Origin: Paenibacillus sp. FSL K6-1330
Lineage (GTDB): Bacteria; Bacillota; Bacilli; Paenibacillales; Paenibacillaceae
Length of the DNA: 64,000 nucleotides
Assembly (NCBI RefSeq): GCF_037976825.1
Contig: NZ_CP150269.1
Location: 3,857,501-3,921,500, forward strand
Direction of reading: 5' to 3'
Shown piece after piece: positions 8,606-16,528 of this stretch. The translations under genes and the position numbers were made by a program. Within the stretch, counting starts at the first letter, position 1, and each line of letters opens with the position of its first letter. Below the pieces are notes generated by a model. It searched no databases, was not told where the DNA came from, and saw only the letters and a list, made by a program, of their open reading frames with translations.

Positions 8606-8646
8606 TTAATCTAATGAATTTTGTTACAGATGCTGTCTACGCTAAT

Positions 8647-8745
8647 CTATCCTTTCGTCATCTCCCTCATTATCAACAACGCGTTCAAGAACAAGCCTAG
8701 CGAGATGACGGGATGTGCCGCTGCGGCAAATCCGATTTCTTCCTA
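8647..8745 (-). other. In-frame continuation of the DUF6220 gene beyond a TAG codon
   Basis: After the TAG at 8745-8743 the same frame stays open for 31 sense codons (EEIGFAAAAHPVISLGLFLN, then ALLIMREMTKG) to TAG at 8649-8647. The segment is hydrophobic and fits the missing last helix of this protein family, so the first TAG looks like a nonsense mutation. Confidence 0.6.
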
Positions 8746-9054
8746 GAAGACAGCCGTCGCGAAGATCAAAAGGATTAGGCCGATCAACACCAAACTCTTC
8801 ATTTTAATGCCCTTGGGCAGTCTGGCCGGAAAAGACAATATAAACAACAATACGGGGATAGGCGCGAAGTACATGGCGAAATTACCGTGCATCCCCCATT
8901 GTGTCGAATCTACGAAGAGCGCGAATCCAGCCAAGAAGACCTGTACCGCGATGCAGATCGCAAAAAGCACGTTCAATATGCTAAAACCTAGCCGCGCGTA
9001 TTGAGCGGAAGCCGGCAGCGAAGAGCGGGTTACGGTCATTTTTTGTACTTCCAT
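8743..9054 (-). CDS. DUF6220-type membrane protein, probably truncated by a stop codon
   Basis: 103 residues with three hydrophobic helices: GFSILNVLFAICIAVQVFLA, FAMYFAPIPVLLFILSF and LVLIGLILLIFATAVF. The segment FVDSTQWGMHGNFAMY matches the conserved loop of DUF6220 proteins. Family members are usually about 130 residues, with a fourth helix. The matching sequence follows in frame after the TAG, so the annotated product is short. It is the last gene of the operon with the ECF41 sigma factor, 15 bp after the VOC gene, with GGGAGG before its ATG. Function unknown. Confidence 0.7.
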   Translation of the reverse strand: MEVQKMTVTRSSLPASAQYARLGFSILNVLFAICIAVQVFLAGFALFVDSTQWGMHGNFAMYFAPIPVLLFILSFPARLPKGIKMKSLVLIGLILLIFATAVF

Positions 9055-9069
9055 TCTTTAATTCCTCCC

Positions 9070-9792
9070 TTAAACCAGCCTTTCGGAAACCGCCCGAATA
9101 AAGTAAGGGTACGGGTCCAATTGAAACTCCCCTTCTTTAGGATCGAGAATGGTCATTCGAATAGGATGAACTTCCGGAATCTTCATCGAAGGATACCATC
9201 CGATGGCCAAATCCCCCAGGATGAACATACCGTGCTCGTCACCGAGCATCTGAAACGTCTTTCCGTCCCCGATATAACGCATGACGTCAAATCGAGAATC
9301 TAAGCGCTGAATGGCCTCCGATACGCTGCCGCGAAGCGGAAAACCGATCTCGCTGACATTCAGAATGGATTCGTGATTGAAAGGCTCTGTTGAAGCATTG
9401 TCCATTCGATGTCGGGCGATGAACTCCACCAGATTCCCCGAAGGATCTTCGAAATAGAAGGCATGGGCATCCGTCCCTTCGAAATAAGCGATATCTTCGT
9501 TTGCCTGGATCCCTGCATATGGAAGCGGCTTAGCGGAAAGCACCTGACAGCCTTTGGCCAGAAGCCAGCTTTTCGCTTCGCGAATTTGGTTCTCTGGGAT
9601 ATTCATTGCCAAATGATAGGACGGCAGTATCCCTCCCTCCTCTTCGTGGACGAAAGTCAATCGCGTTTCTCCGGCAATGATCGTGACTGAATGTTCCGTT
9701 ATATCTGCTAGAGCCAATCCAAGTCTTTCTGTGTAGAACACCTTCATTTCAGCTAACCGGGCGGTTCTCAGTTCCAATTCGATGATTCTCAT
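9070..9792 (-). CDS. Two-domain VOC-family protein (CatE-like)
   Basis: 240 residues holding two vicinal-oxygen-chelate modules. The first (1-130) contains VFYTERLGLALADIT, the strand YHLAMNIPENQI and FYFEDPSGNLVEFIAR, with the usual Glu metal ligand. The second (about 140-240) is more divergent (LNVSEIGFPLRGSVSEAIQR, FILGDLAIGWYP). The order is like catechol 2,3-dioxygenase-related YfiE/CatE proteins. The start overlaps the sigma factor stop by 4 bp (ATGA), so the two are translationally coupled. That link suggests it is part of the ECF41 regulon. Substrate unknown. Confidence 0.82.
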   Translation of the reverse strand: MRIIELELRTARLAEMKVFYTERLGLALADITEHSVTIIAGETRLTFVHEEEGGILPSYHLAMNIPENQIREAKSWLLAKGCQVLSAKPLPYAGIQANEDIAYFEGTDAHAFYFEDPSGNLVEFIARHRMDNASTEPFNHESILNVSEIGFPLRGSVSEAIQRLDSRFDVMRYIGDGKTFQMLGDEHGMFILGDLAIGWYPSMKIPEVHPIRMTILDPKEGEFQLDPYPYFIRAVSERLV

Positions 9793-10676
9793 CTTACTAC
9801 CTCCTCCACATTCTTGAGTTTGTCAGGATTTGCAACTACATAGATGGAATGAATCCGACTGTCCGAAGCCTCGAACGAATAAACGTATGCAATGCGTCCA
9901 TCGATCACCATGACGATTCCCGGGCTTCCGTTCACTGTAGTGATGATATAGGAATAGTCGCTGTCCGGACGCCCGAACCAATCCATCCATTGCATATAAA
10001 ACGGAATGACTTGCGCCGCTCCGACGACGGGCTGCTGCGCGGCCGGCGCCTTGCCGCCTCCATCTGTATAATGGACGGCGTCAGGCGACAACAACTGCAA
10101 CAGCCGGTTCGCATCCCCCGTGATCACGCTTTGGATGAATTGCCGCACTTGCGTCTCCGTAACGGTGCTCGTTGCTATATCCAGCGGTTCATGGCGGATA
10201 CCTTTCTTGGCCCGATGGAAAATTTGCCTGCAATTGAAACTGCTTTTCCCCACCATGCCTGCAATCTCGTCGTACGGATATTGAAATATTTCCCGCAGGA
10301 GGAACACGGCCCGCTCAACCGCGCTTAGCTGTTGCAGAAGCATCAAATAGGCCGTTGAGATCGTTTCCTTTTGTTGATAAATTTCAGAGGGGTCCAAGCT
10401 TGCGTCTTCAAGTTGCACGAGCGGCTCCGGCAACCAAGTCCCCACGTAAACTTCCCGTTGTTTCGCGGACGACTGCAACAGGTTCAGACAACGGTTCGTT
10501 ACGATTTTGCACAAGTATGCCTTTACGTTCCGGATATTTGCGTCCGAAGGCAATTGGTTCATCGCCAGGAAAGCATCCTGCACGATGTCTTCCGCATCCA
10601 TAACGCTTCCCAGCATTCGATAGGCCAGTGAGAACAATAACGTCCGATAAGTTTGATATAGTTGTTCCGTGTCCAT
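9789..10676 (-). CDS. sigJ: ECF41-type sigma factor with SnoaL-like C-terminal extension (SigJ-like)
   Basis: 295 residues. Region 2 (LLFSLAYRMLGSVMDAEDIV) and region 4 (YPYDEIAGMVGKSSFNCRQI) are followed by a C-terminal SnoaL/NTF2-like domain of about 110 residues. All three hallmark motifs of the ECF41 group are present: the linker WLPEPL, DGGGK in the extension, and the terminal NPDKL. In this group the extension itself modulates activity in place of a separate anti-sigma factor, and none is encoded here. The gene sits between an FAD oxidoreductase and a VOC gene, similar to the oxidoreductase-type neighbours known for ECF41. GAAAGGAGG precedes the ATG. The inducing signal is unknown. Confidence 0.9.
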   Translation of the reverse strand: MDTEQLYQTYRTLLFSLAYRMLGSVMDAEDIVQDAFLAMNQLPSDANIRNVKAYLCKIVTNRCLNLLQSSAKQREVYVGTWLPEPLVQLEDASLDPSEIYQQKETISTAYLMLLQQLSAVERAVFLLREIFQYPYDEIAGMVGKSSFNCRQIFHRAKKGIRHEPLDIATSTVTETQVRQFIQSVITGDANRLLQLLSPDAVHYTDGGGKAPAAQQPVVGAAQVIPFYMQWMDWFGRPDSDYSYIITTVNGSPGIVMVIDGRIAYVYSFEASDSRIHSIYVVANPDKLKNVEEVVR

Positions 10677-10705
10677 ACAGACCTCCTTTCCGAATATTCG
10701 TCTGT

Positions 10706-11980
10706 TTAGTGCGCGAGAATATGGAGTGCAGCTCGCTTCGCGCTTGCTGCCGCCCCGCCTGCCAAATATTCACCGTGCGACACCCAATCTCCAGCCACGT
10801 ATAAGCCCTTGATCTGAGGAACGGCAGGCCCCGGATTCTCGACCCGCTTCATATGTGGAAAGTCATGAACGACCGTCATCTTGGGCAAATACTGCTCCGA
10901 CACCACTTCCCGTCTCCAACCGGGATGAACGAGATCCATGGCTTGTTCAAGTTGTCTGCGGTCTTCCTGGGCATGGCTTCCTTGCACTTGGAACTTGATC
11001 ATTTGAAACACTTGAACATCATCGTTCTCGCTGAGTTCCAGCCCTTTGATTCGGGATGAGTTGATCATAAGGACCGGCCGATCGATGCCGTAGACGAATT
11101 GGTGCTGAGGCGCGGGAAGTCGGCGGAGACCAATATCCAAGCAAGCGGCCGTGATCGGAATGGCCTGCTGCTCCCACGTCCGCAGCGAAGTCAGTTCGGC
11201 TGATGGAACCAGCCTGCTTGATATCTTCGGCGATGTCGTCAGGATCACGTAAGGAGTCTCAATCGTTTCGCCATTCTTGCATCGAACTCGCTGCACCCGC
11301 CCGTCATCATGCTCAACGGCATTGACTTTCCTGCCTGTAATCAAGACAACGCCGAGCCGACGTGCTTCCGAACACATTTCCTCGATCAGGGATCCCCAGC
11401 CTTTCTTCAAATAATACACTCCAGTGATGGAACGCTGCATCTGTCTGAACAAGGATCCCGCCACTTGTAAATCCGGAGCTTGCACATATGTTCCTCCTCG
11501 GGCCAGTACGTACAGAAGATGACGTACCATCGGGCTTCCCACGTGCTGTTCCATCCAGTCTCGCAGACTCATGTGTGGAATCGCGGCCGTGTCAAGCTTG
11601 AGGATCTTCATGAGGATAGCTCCGAACCTGTATTTGTCCGCAGCCGATAACAAGGGAGTCTTAAGCAGCGAACGGACCGCAGCCGGAAAAGGGTGCACCT
11701 GCTCTTTCCAGATTCCGTACGGGGTGAACTCGTCGACTTTTCGAAAAATATTCGGATTTACGTTCAATTCCCGGAAAATGTCGTACGCATCCCCGGCATA
11801 GAGTGCATGCGAACCCAAATTGAAGCGTATTCCGTCCTTCTTGTTTGTGATCGCCCTTCCCCCCATCTGATTCTGACTTTCCAAAACGACGACGCGTTTT
11901 CCTCCTCTTGCTAAATAAAGAGCTGCGGTCAGTCCGGCAATACCTCCACCAACAACGACCACATCATACTTTGCAATCAT
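10706..11980 (-). CDS. FAD-dependent oxidoreductase (flavin amine oxidase/phytoene desaturase-like)
   Basis: 424 residues with an N-terminal Rossmann dinucleotide fold, VVVVGGGIAGLTAALYLARG (GxGxxG), and an acidic residue that binds the FAD ribose in VVVLESQNQMGGRA. The C-terminal FAD motif is GLYVAGDWVSHGEYLAGGAA. The middle region is that of NAD(P)/FAD proteins related to carotenoid desaturases and protoporphyrinogen oxidase. It is the first gene of the ECF41 operon, 29 bp upstream of the sigma gene, with a strong GAAGGAGG. A redox role tied to the sigma factor is likely; the substrate is not evident. Confidence 0.87.
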   Translation of the reverse strand: MIAKYDVVVVGGGIAGLTAALYLARGGKRVVVLESQNQMGGRAITNKKDGIRFNLGSHALYAGDAYDIFRELNVNPNIFRKVDEFTPYGIWKEQVHPFPAAVRSLLKTPLLSAADKYRFGAILMKILKLDTAAIPHMSLRDWMEQHVGSPMVRHLLYVLARGGTYVQAPDLQVAGSLFRQMQRSITGVYYLKKGWGSLIEEMCSEARRLGVVLITGRKVNAVEHDDGRVQRVRCKNGETIETPYVILTTSPKISSRLVPSAELTSLRTWEQQAIPITAACLDIGLRRLPAPQHQFVYGIDRPVLMINSSRIKGLELSENDDVQVFQMIKFQVQGSHAQEDRRQLEQAMDLVHPGWRREVVSEQYLPKMTVVHDFPHMKRVENPGPAVPQIKGLYVAGDWVSHGEYLAGGAAASAKRAALHILAH

Positions 11981-12119
11981 TCGAAGAAACCTCCTTCATG
12001 CGCTCTCATTAAACAAGACAGGAAGGAGGCCGAAAATGTGACAAAATAAAAACGGCGATGCAGTAAAAAGAGCAACCCGAATAACGCTGCCCCATTGAGT
12101 TACAAGAAAATATTTTACT

Positions 12120-12233
12120 TTAAAGAAAAAAGCCGCATATTATGCGACTTTCAAAGTATTCCATGTTATTGCCGCGCTCGTCCTCAATGTAACCGTCCAA
12201 AGATACGTTAGCAGCATAGATCAGTTTAGCCAT
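12120..12233 (-). pseudogene. DHFR-family protein, N-terminal remnant ending in a repeat
   Basis: GGAGGG and ATG at 12233 open a 37-codon frame, MAKLIYAANVSLDGYIEDER then GNNMEYFESR. The first 25 residues are the N-terminus of a RibD-C/DHFR family protein. The remaining codons lie in a copy of the dispersed repeat (TTTGAAAGTCGC...GCGGCTTTTTT), which brings the stop. The body of the gene is gone. The rest of 11981-12619 contains no gene that I can support. Confidence 0.65.
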
Positions 12234-12619
12234 TTCAATAACTCCCTCCAATTTTCAGTTTCCAACGAGACCAAGGCCTGCCCCTCTGAATTTGAATAAA
12301 GAAATATCCATTTCGATATTAACACATATTGGAAGTGTTCTGCCCGTTAAAACTTAATTAAGCGACTTTCTCGCACTGCCTTTTTTAATGGATTACGGCC
12401 TGCCGTGTTCATTATTATTTTCGCCTTTTCTCGGACCTACCCGTTGGAGCAACTGATACATAATGCTGCGATTCATTCGGCCAGTTCAGATTCTCTAGTG
12501 TGTAATACCTCTTCCATTCAAAGCTAAAAATGGGACCTAACTAATGGAAAACAATGCAAAAGACAAGTCTTCCTATTTTTTTTATCCCTATATTATTTAG
12601 GTTAGGAGAGTGATGACAG

Positions 12620-14437
12620 ATGGAAACATTAGAAGTGTGGAAAGAGTTCCTTCGTCCGTATGATAGTTCAAACGATTATGTTAAAGAAATTATCAAAACT
12701 GGTCGTCATTTAAGTCGATCTGGAGCAGTCTACAATTATAGCCATGATGAAAAATCAATTCAAGCAAGTGTTGCTGGTAAAAGCGGTGGACATGAAGTGA
12801 AAATTCAAGAGTTAAAATACAGTTGTACATGTTCTGTAGCTTCGTTTTGTGAACATATAACGGCTACCTTTTTTTATACAGAACGTATGCAAAATCCCGG
12901 ACAGTTAGGCGAATTTTTTGATTATTGGAAGACGATCGAAAAAAGAAGCGTATCTTCAGATCGCACGGAAAATCCATTATATAGTGACCAAATGAAGGCT
13001 ATCAAAAAAAGAAAGACTCCTTTAAAGAAGACTACTGAGCTAACCTGTACATTACGACAATATCAATTAGAGGGTGCTGAATGGTTAGTACATTTAAATA
13101 AACATAAAATCGGAGCTTTATTAGCAGATGATATGGGATTAGGAAAAACCATTCAAACCATCGCTTTCTTTAATGAAGTACGTCACATACAAAAAATTTC
13201 ATTAATTGTTGTACCTACTTCATTAATAGCTAATTGGGAAAAAGAAATCAGTAAATTCGCTCCCAATATTAAAGTCCACATTCACTATGGAACCGAAAGG
13301 GAAAAAGATAGCTTCAAAATGTATATAGATAAATTCGATATAATCTTAACAACTTATAGCACACTTACAAATGACCATATTCTCTTCAAGAACATGAATT
13401 GGCATATTATTTGTTTGGATGAAGCTCAGCATATAAAAGATGTCCAAACAAAAAGATCCAATATTATACGCTCTTTGAACTGTGAGGGTAAAGTTGCCTT
13501 AAGTGGGACTCCTATTGAAAATCGTCTAATGGAGTTATGGTCACTTGTTGAGTTTTTAAATCCAAAGTTTCTGGGTACAGAAGCAGTATTTAAGCAGCTA
13601 TATGTCCAACCAATCGAACGTGAGCATAATCAAGAAAAGACACAACAGTTACAACAACTCATTCAGCCTTTCATTCTAAGGAGAACAAAAAGGGATGAAA
13701 AAATAAAAGGTGATCTACCTGAGAAAATAGAACAAAAGCAATACTGCTCATTAACTGATGAACAAGAAGAGTTATACAAAAAATTGATGCATGAAGTAAA
13801 AGAAGAAGCAAAGAAGTTAACGAGGAAAACACGGAAGCCATATATGATGACTATGATTGGAAAATTAAAGCAATTGTGTAATCATCCTGGATTATACTTA
13901 AAAGAAGAAAACATAACGAAAATCGCAGAACGTTCTAATAAAGTAGCCCTAGTTGATGAACTGATTAGTACTATTCTTGAGGCAGATGAAAGTGTAATTC
14001 TTTTTACTCAGTATGTAAAAATGGGAGAGTTACTACAGCAACATTTAACTGAAAGATTTGATGTCCATGTTCTATTCTTGAACGGTAGTACCTTACAAAA
14101 GGAACGGACGAAGATGGTGGATGATTTCCAAAGCAAAAAAACACCTATTTTTATTCTTTCATTGAAAGCTGGAGGAACAGGTTTGAACCTAACAGCAGCT
14201 AACCATGTTATACATTTTGATCGTTGGTGGAACCCAGCAGTTGAAAATCAAGCCACCGACCGTGTACACCGCATAGGACAACAAAACTTTGTACAAGTCC
14301 ATAAACTAATTACTATCAATACATTAGAAGAAAAAATTGATAACATCTTAAGTTATAAACAAGAATTGAGTGAATCCATGTTATCATCTTCGGGTACAAA
14401 TTCGATCTTTGAGGAAGTTATCGATAATTTAATTTAA
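12620..14437 (+). CDS. SWIM zinc-finger SNF2-family helicase
   Basis: 605 residues. An N-terminal SWIM zinc finger has its ligands at Cys69, Cys71, Cys77 and His79. The SNF2 ATPase core follows: motif I DDMGLGKTIQ (171-180), motif II DEAQHIKD (about 267), motif III LSGTPIENRLMELWS, motif V LKAGGTGLNLT and motif VI DRVHRIGQ. All are intact, so it is a plausible double-strand DNA translocase. It is shorter than the Bacillus YwqA type (about 900 residues) and closer in size to YqhH. Base use is visibly richer in A/T than in the flanking genes, and it stands alone on the plus strand, which suggests horizontal transfer. No methylase or nuclease partner is adjacent, so a defence role is only a guess. 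Confidence 0.93.
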   Translation: METLEVWKEFLRPYDSSNDYVKEIIKTGRHLSRSGAVYNYSHDEKSIQASVAGKSGGHEVKIQELKYSCTCSVASFCEHITATFFYTERMQNPGQLGEFFDYWKTIEKRSVSSDRTENPLYSDQMKAIKKRKTPLKKTTELTCTLRQYQLEGAEWLVHLNKHKIGALLADDMGLGKTIQTIAFFNEVRHIQKISLIVVPTSLIANWEKEISKFAPNIKVHIHYGTEREKDSFKMYIDKFDIILTTYSTLTNDHILFKNMNWHIICLDEAQHIKDVQTKRSNIIRSLNCEGKVALSGTPIENRLMELWSLVEFLNPKFLGTEAVFKQLYVQPIEREHNQEKTQQLQQLIQPFILRRTKRDEKIKGDLPEKIEQKQYCSLTDEQEELYKKLMHEVKEEAKKLTRKTRKPYMMTMIGKLKQLCNHPGLYLKEENITKIAERSNKVALVDELISTILEADESVILFTQYVKMGELLQQHLTERFDVHVLFLNGSTLQKERTKMVDDFQSKKTPIFILSLKAGGTGLNLTAANHVIHFDRWWNPAVENQATDRVHRIGQQNFVQVHKLITINTLEEKIDNILSYKQELSESMLSSSGTNSIFEEVIDNLI

Positions 14438-14851
14438 TTTATCTGAATGAACATATCCGATGAAATACTATAGGGGGTACTTTTTAACTCAAGTACGGTC
14501 AGGCGCGAACTAGTAAGGATGGGTTTAAATTTTTAGCGCTATTTCGTTAGACACAGGGTGGTAAACCGTATCTTATTCTCAAATATCATGGCTGCACTAA
14601 CCTACCCCTTTAGTTGAGAAAAGACTGCCGCCCTTGCGATGTATTTTTATTGTCCGGAGTCACCGCTTCGCTTCATCGTTTTCCGCGCAGGATGAACCGA
14701 GCGTTCGCTCGTTATCCAAAAACAATAATTTTCATTGTTCTTTCCTCTTCTTCAACAGACCCCTCTTATTTGATTAGCTCAAACTTAGCATCACTTCAAA
14801 CTGATGTTAAGAACCCACTTTAAAGTAGGGTACTTACTTAAAAGCAAGCAT
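14438..14851. other. Gene-free stretch after the helicase
   Basis: No supported gene. It includes short repeat-like words (ACCTACCCCTTTAGTTGAG) and an imperfect palindrome around 14807-14833 (AACCCACTTTAAAGTAGGGT) that resembles HxlR-type operators. No intact target gene follows it. Confidence 0.35.
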
Positions 14852-14886
14852 CAAAAAAAGCTGCCCGAATTCCCGTGGCAGCTTTT
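14852..14886 (-). terminator. Terminator after the HxlR gene
   Basis: AAAAGCTGCC and GGCAGCTTTT form a perfect 10-bp stem with T's on both sides. It can serve the minus-strand regulator and perhaps plus-strand transcripts too. Confidence 0.8.
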
Positions 14887-14930
14887 GCTTTCAGTGGATT
14901 GTAATTGTATACAAGTTCATTGAACCATGT

Positions 14931-15272
14931 TTATGATACGGACTCTTCATATTTCCGCTTATTATGATTTTTTCCCCAAGCACACATGACTTCTGCTACC
15001 GGAATCAATGTTCTGCCGTATTCGCTAAGAGAATATTCTACCTTGGGAGGGATCGCAGAGTAGACCGTTCGATCGACGATACCCTCCCATTCTAAATCTC
15101 GGAGATGTTGTGAAAGCATTTTTTGTGAAACATCAGGTATAAGCTTTTCCAGATCGTTGAACATCTTCTTGGATTCAATCAAATGCCATAAAATCATGGG
15201 CTTCCATTTGCCAGCTAAAACATGAATGAGTGTCTCAACTGGACATTCACGCCATTTCGAAATATGTAGCAA
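14931..15272 (-). CDS. HxlR-family transcriptional regulator
   Basis: 113 residues: a winged helix-turn-helix with the family signature CPVETLIHVLAGKWKPMILW (Cys10), then FNDLEKLIPDVSQKMLSQHL for the recognition helix and a wing around VYSAIPPKVEYSLSEYGRTL. Such proteins often respond to aldehydes, quinones or hypochlorite through the conserved Cys near the N-terminus, which is kept here. They usually control a divergent reductase gene. Here the upstream neighbour is a TetR gene on the same strand, so the natural target may be lost. Confidence 0.88.
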   Translation of the reverse strand: MLHISKWRECPVETLIHVLAGKWKPMILWHLIESKKMFNDLEKLIPDVSQKMLSQHLRDLEWEGIVDRTVYSAIPPKVEYSLSEYGRTLIPVAEVMCAWGKNHNKRKYEESVS

Positions 15273-15319
15273 TTGTATTTTGGTGTTTTGTGATGATGTT
15301 GATAGGGAGCAATCAAGGA

Positions 15320-15913
15320 TTAACTGACGATAAGGTCTTTGGCTCCGTTCATTACTAAGGGCATAGATTGTTTAACGAATGATTCCGCACTTATTAGACG
15401 CCCCTCATTGTTCCAAACGTAAGCCGCCCCATACATCCCCCAGCTTAACATGATAGAAGCTGTATTTATTAAGAGTTGCGAGTTTGGACTCGATTGCATC
15501 TTGTCTTTGTCTATAAAGGAAAGAAGTATCGTTTGAATTTTTTCCTTTATTTGAATTTCAAATACAGCTCCAAGCGATGTATACCTTCTTTTGCACATAG
15601 TGCTTAGATCTTTGTGAAAATCGCATACACCCAGAAAAATACTCTGAATGGTTTCTTCATTTAATACTTCGTGACCGCTTATTCTACTATTTATGATTTT
15701 CATAAAGGATTCCATTAGTCTGGCCTCTAGAATTTCGAATTTATCTACAAAGTGCGCATAAAAAGTCGCTCTGTTAACAGTAGCCCGCTCTGCAATATCC
15801 TTAACGGTTATCGATTCAAAGTCCTTATCTTGAATTAATGAAGCAAAAGCGTCTTGAAGCAGTCGCCGTGTACGTATCACTCGAGGATCAGCTTCATTCT
15901 TTTTAATTGTCAT
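15320..15913 (-). CDS. TetR/AcrR-family regulator
   Basis: 197 residues from the ATG at 15913, which is preceded by AGGGGAG; the frame is open further up to 16045 without a better start. The N-terminal helix-turn-helix is typical: RTRRLLQDAFASLIQDKDFE, then SITVKDIAERATVNRATFYA, then HFVDKFEILEARL. The C-terminal helical ligand-binding domain is of the DUF/TetR_C_7 style (WGMYGAAYVWN). Two GTTGT/ACAAC palindromes upstream are likely operators. The neighbour it should control, at 16100 on the plus strand, is broken. Confidence 0.88.
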   Translation of the reverse strand: MTIKKNEADPRVIRTRRLLQDAFASLIQDKDFESITVKDIAERATVNRATFYAHFVDKFEILEARLMESFMKIINSRISGHEVLNEETIQSIFLGVCDFHKDLSTMCKRRYTSLGAVFEIQIKEKIQTILLSFIDKDKMQSSPNSQLLINTASIMLSWGMYGAAYVWNNEGRLISAESFVKQSMPLVMNGAKDLIVS

Positions 15914-15954
15914 GGTTAAGATCTCCCCTAATAAAACGACATTATAGAAATGGT

Positions 15955-15968
15955 GTTGTCTATACAAC
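15955..15968. promoter_or_regulatory. Secondary TetR operator candidate
   Basis: GTTGT-CTAT-ACAAC inverted repeat, sharing its half-site with the larger palindrome at 16021-16058 and lying upstream of the TetR start codon. Confidence 0.5.
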
Positions 15969-16020
15969 GGTTTATGGTTATTGATGATTGCGCACCATTC
16001 GGTTGATATTATAGCATATA

Positions 16021-16058
16021 AATACAACATGTGTTGTTCAAACAACTATTGTTGTATT
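16021..16058. promoter_or_regulatory. Palindromic TetR operator candidate
   Basis: The outer arms AATACAAC and GTTGTATT are perfect. The inner arms GTTGTT and AACAAC flank the centre at about 16040. It lies between the divergent TetR gene and the broken gene at 16100. Confidence 0.6.
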
Positions 16059-16099
16059 GCAATGCAGAATGCCACTTTTCTAAAAGGAGGAGAGAACCC

Positions 16100-16369
16100 A
16101 TGTCGGTTTCACTAACGTCAGTAACGATGGAGCACCAACTTTCTTATGATGTTATTCGAGAACACCGGTCAGTTCGGATCCCGAGATCAAGATTTCGCAG
16201 GAGGAATTGACCGAAACATTGCGGTACTCGGAGATTTGGAGCGTTATAAATTGCCGAGAAAATTTACTAAATGGCGGTCCATGCGGGTCACATGCCTGCA
16301 GAGACGGCTAAATCGTTCGTGGAATGCTATAGGAGTCAGTCAACAAGCTGGGGGGCTCCTTTGATTTGA
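16100..16369 (+). pseudogene. Broken gene divergent from TetR, possibly alpha/beta hydrolase
   Basis: AAAGGAGG and ATG at 16100 open a frame reading MSVSLTSVTMEHQLSYDVIR that soon ends. Sequence in other frames follows (DRNIAVLGDLERYKLP), then VHAGHMPAETAKSFVECYRS ending at TGA 16369. The start and end resemble the two ends of an alpha/beta hydrolase (final AGHMP with the catalytic His) with most of the middle deleted and frames disrupted. Its promoter carries the TetR operator, so it was probably the regulated gene. Confidence 0.4.
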
Positions 16370-16528
16370 GGATTACACCGAACCAATATATGAGTATATG
16401 CTCAAATAATGGCATAGTCCTGGCTTTTTATATTTTACCAAACCGAACGTCAGAATGCTTTGTTTTTATATTTCGATATTATTTTTAAAAACATGGTTGT
16501 TATTTAAAACACATCAGGAGAGTGAATT

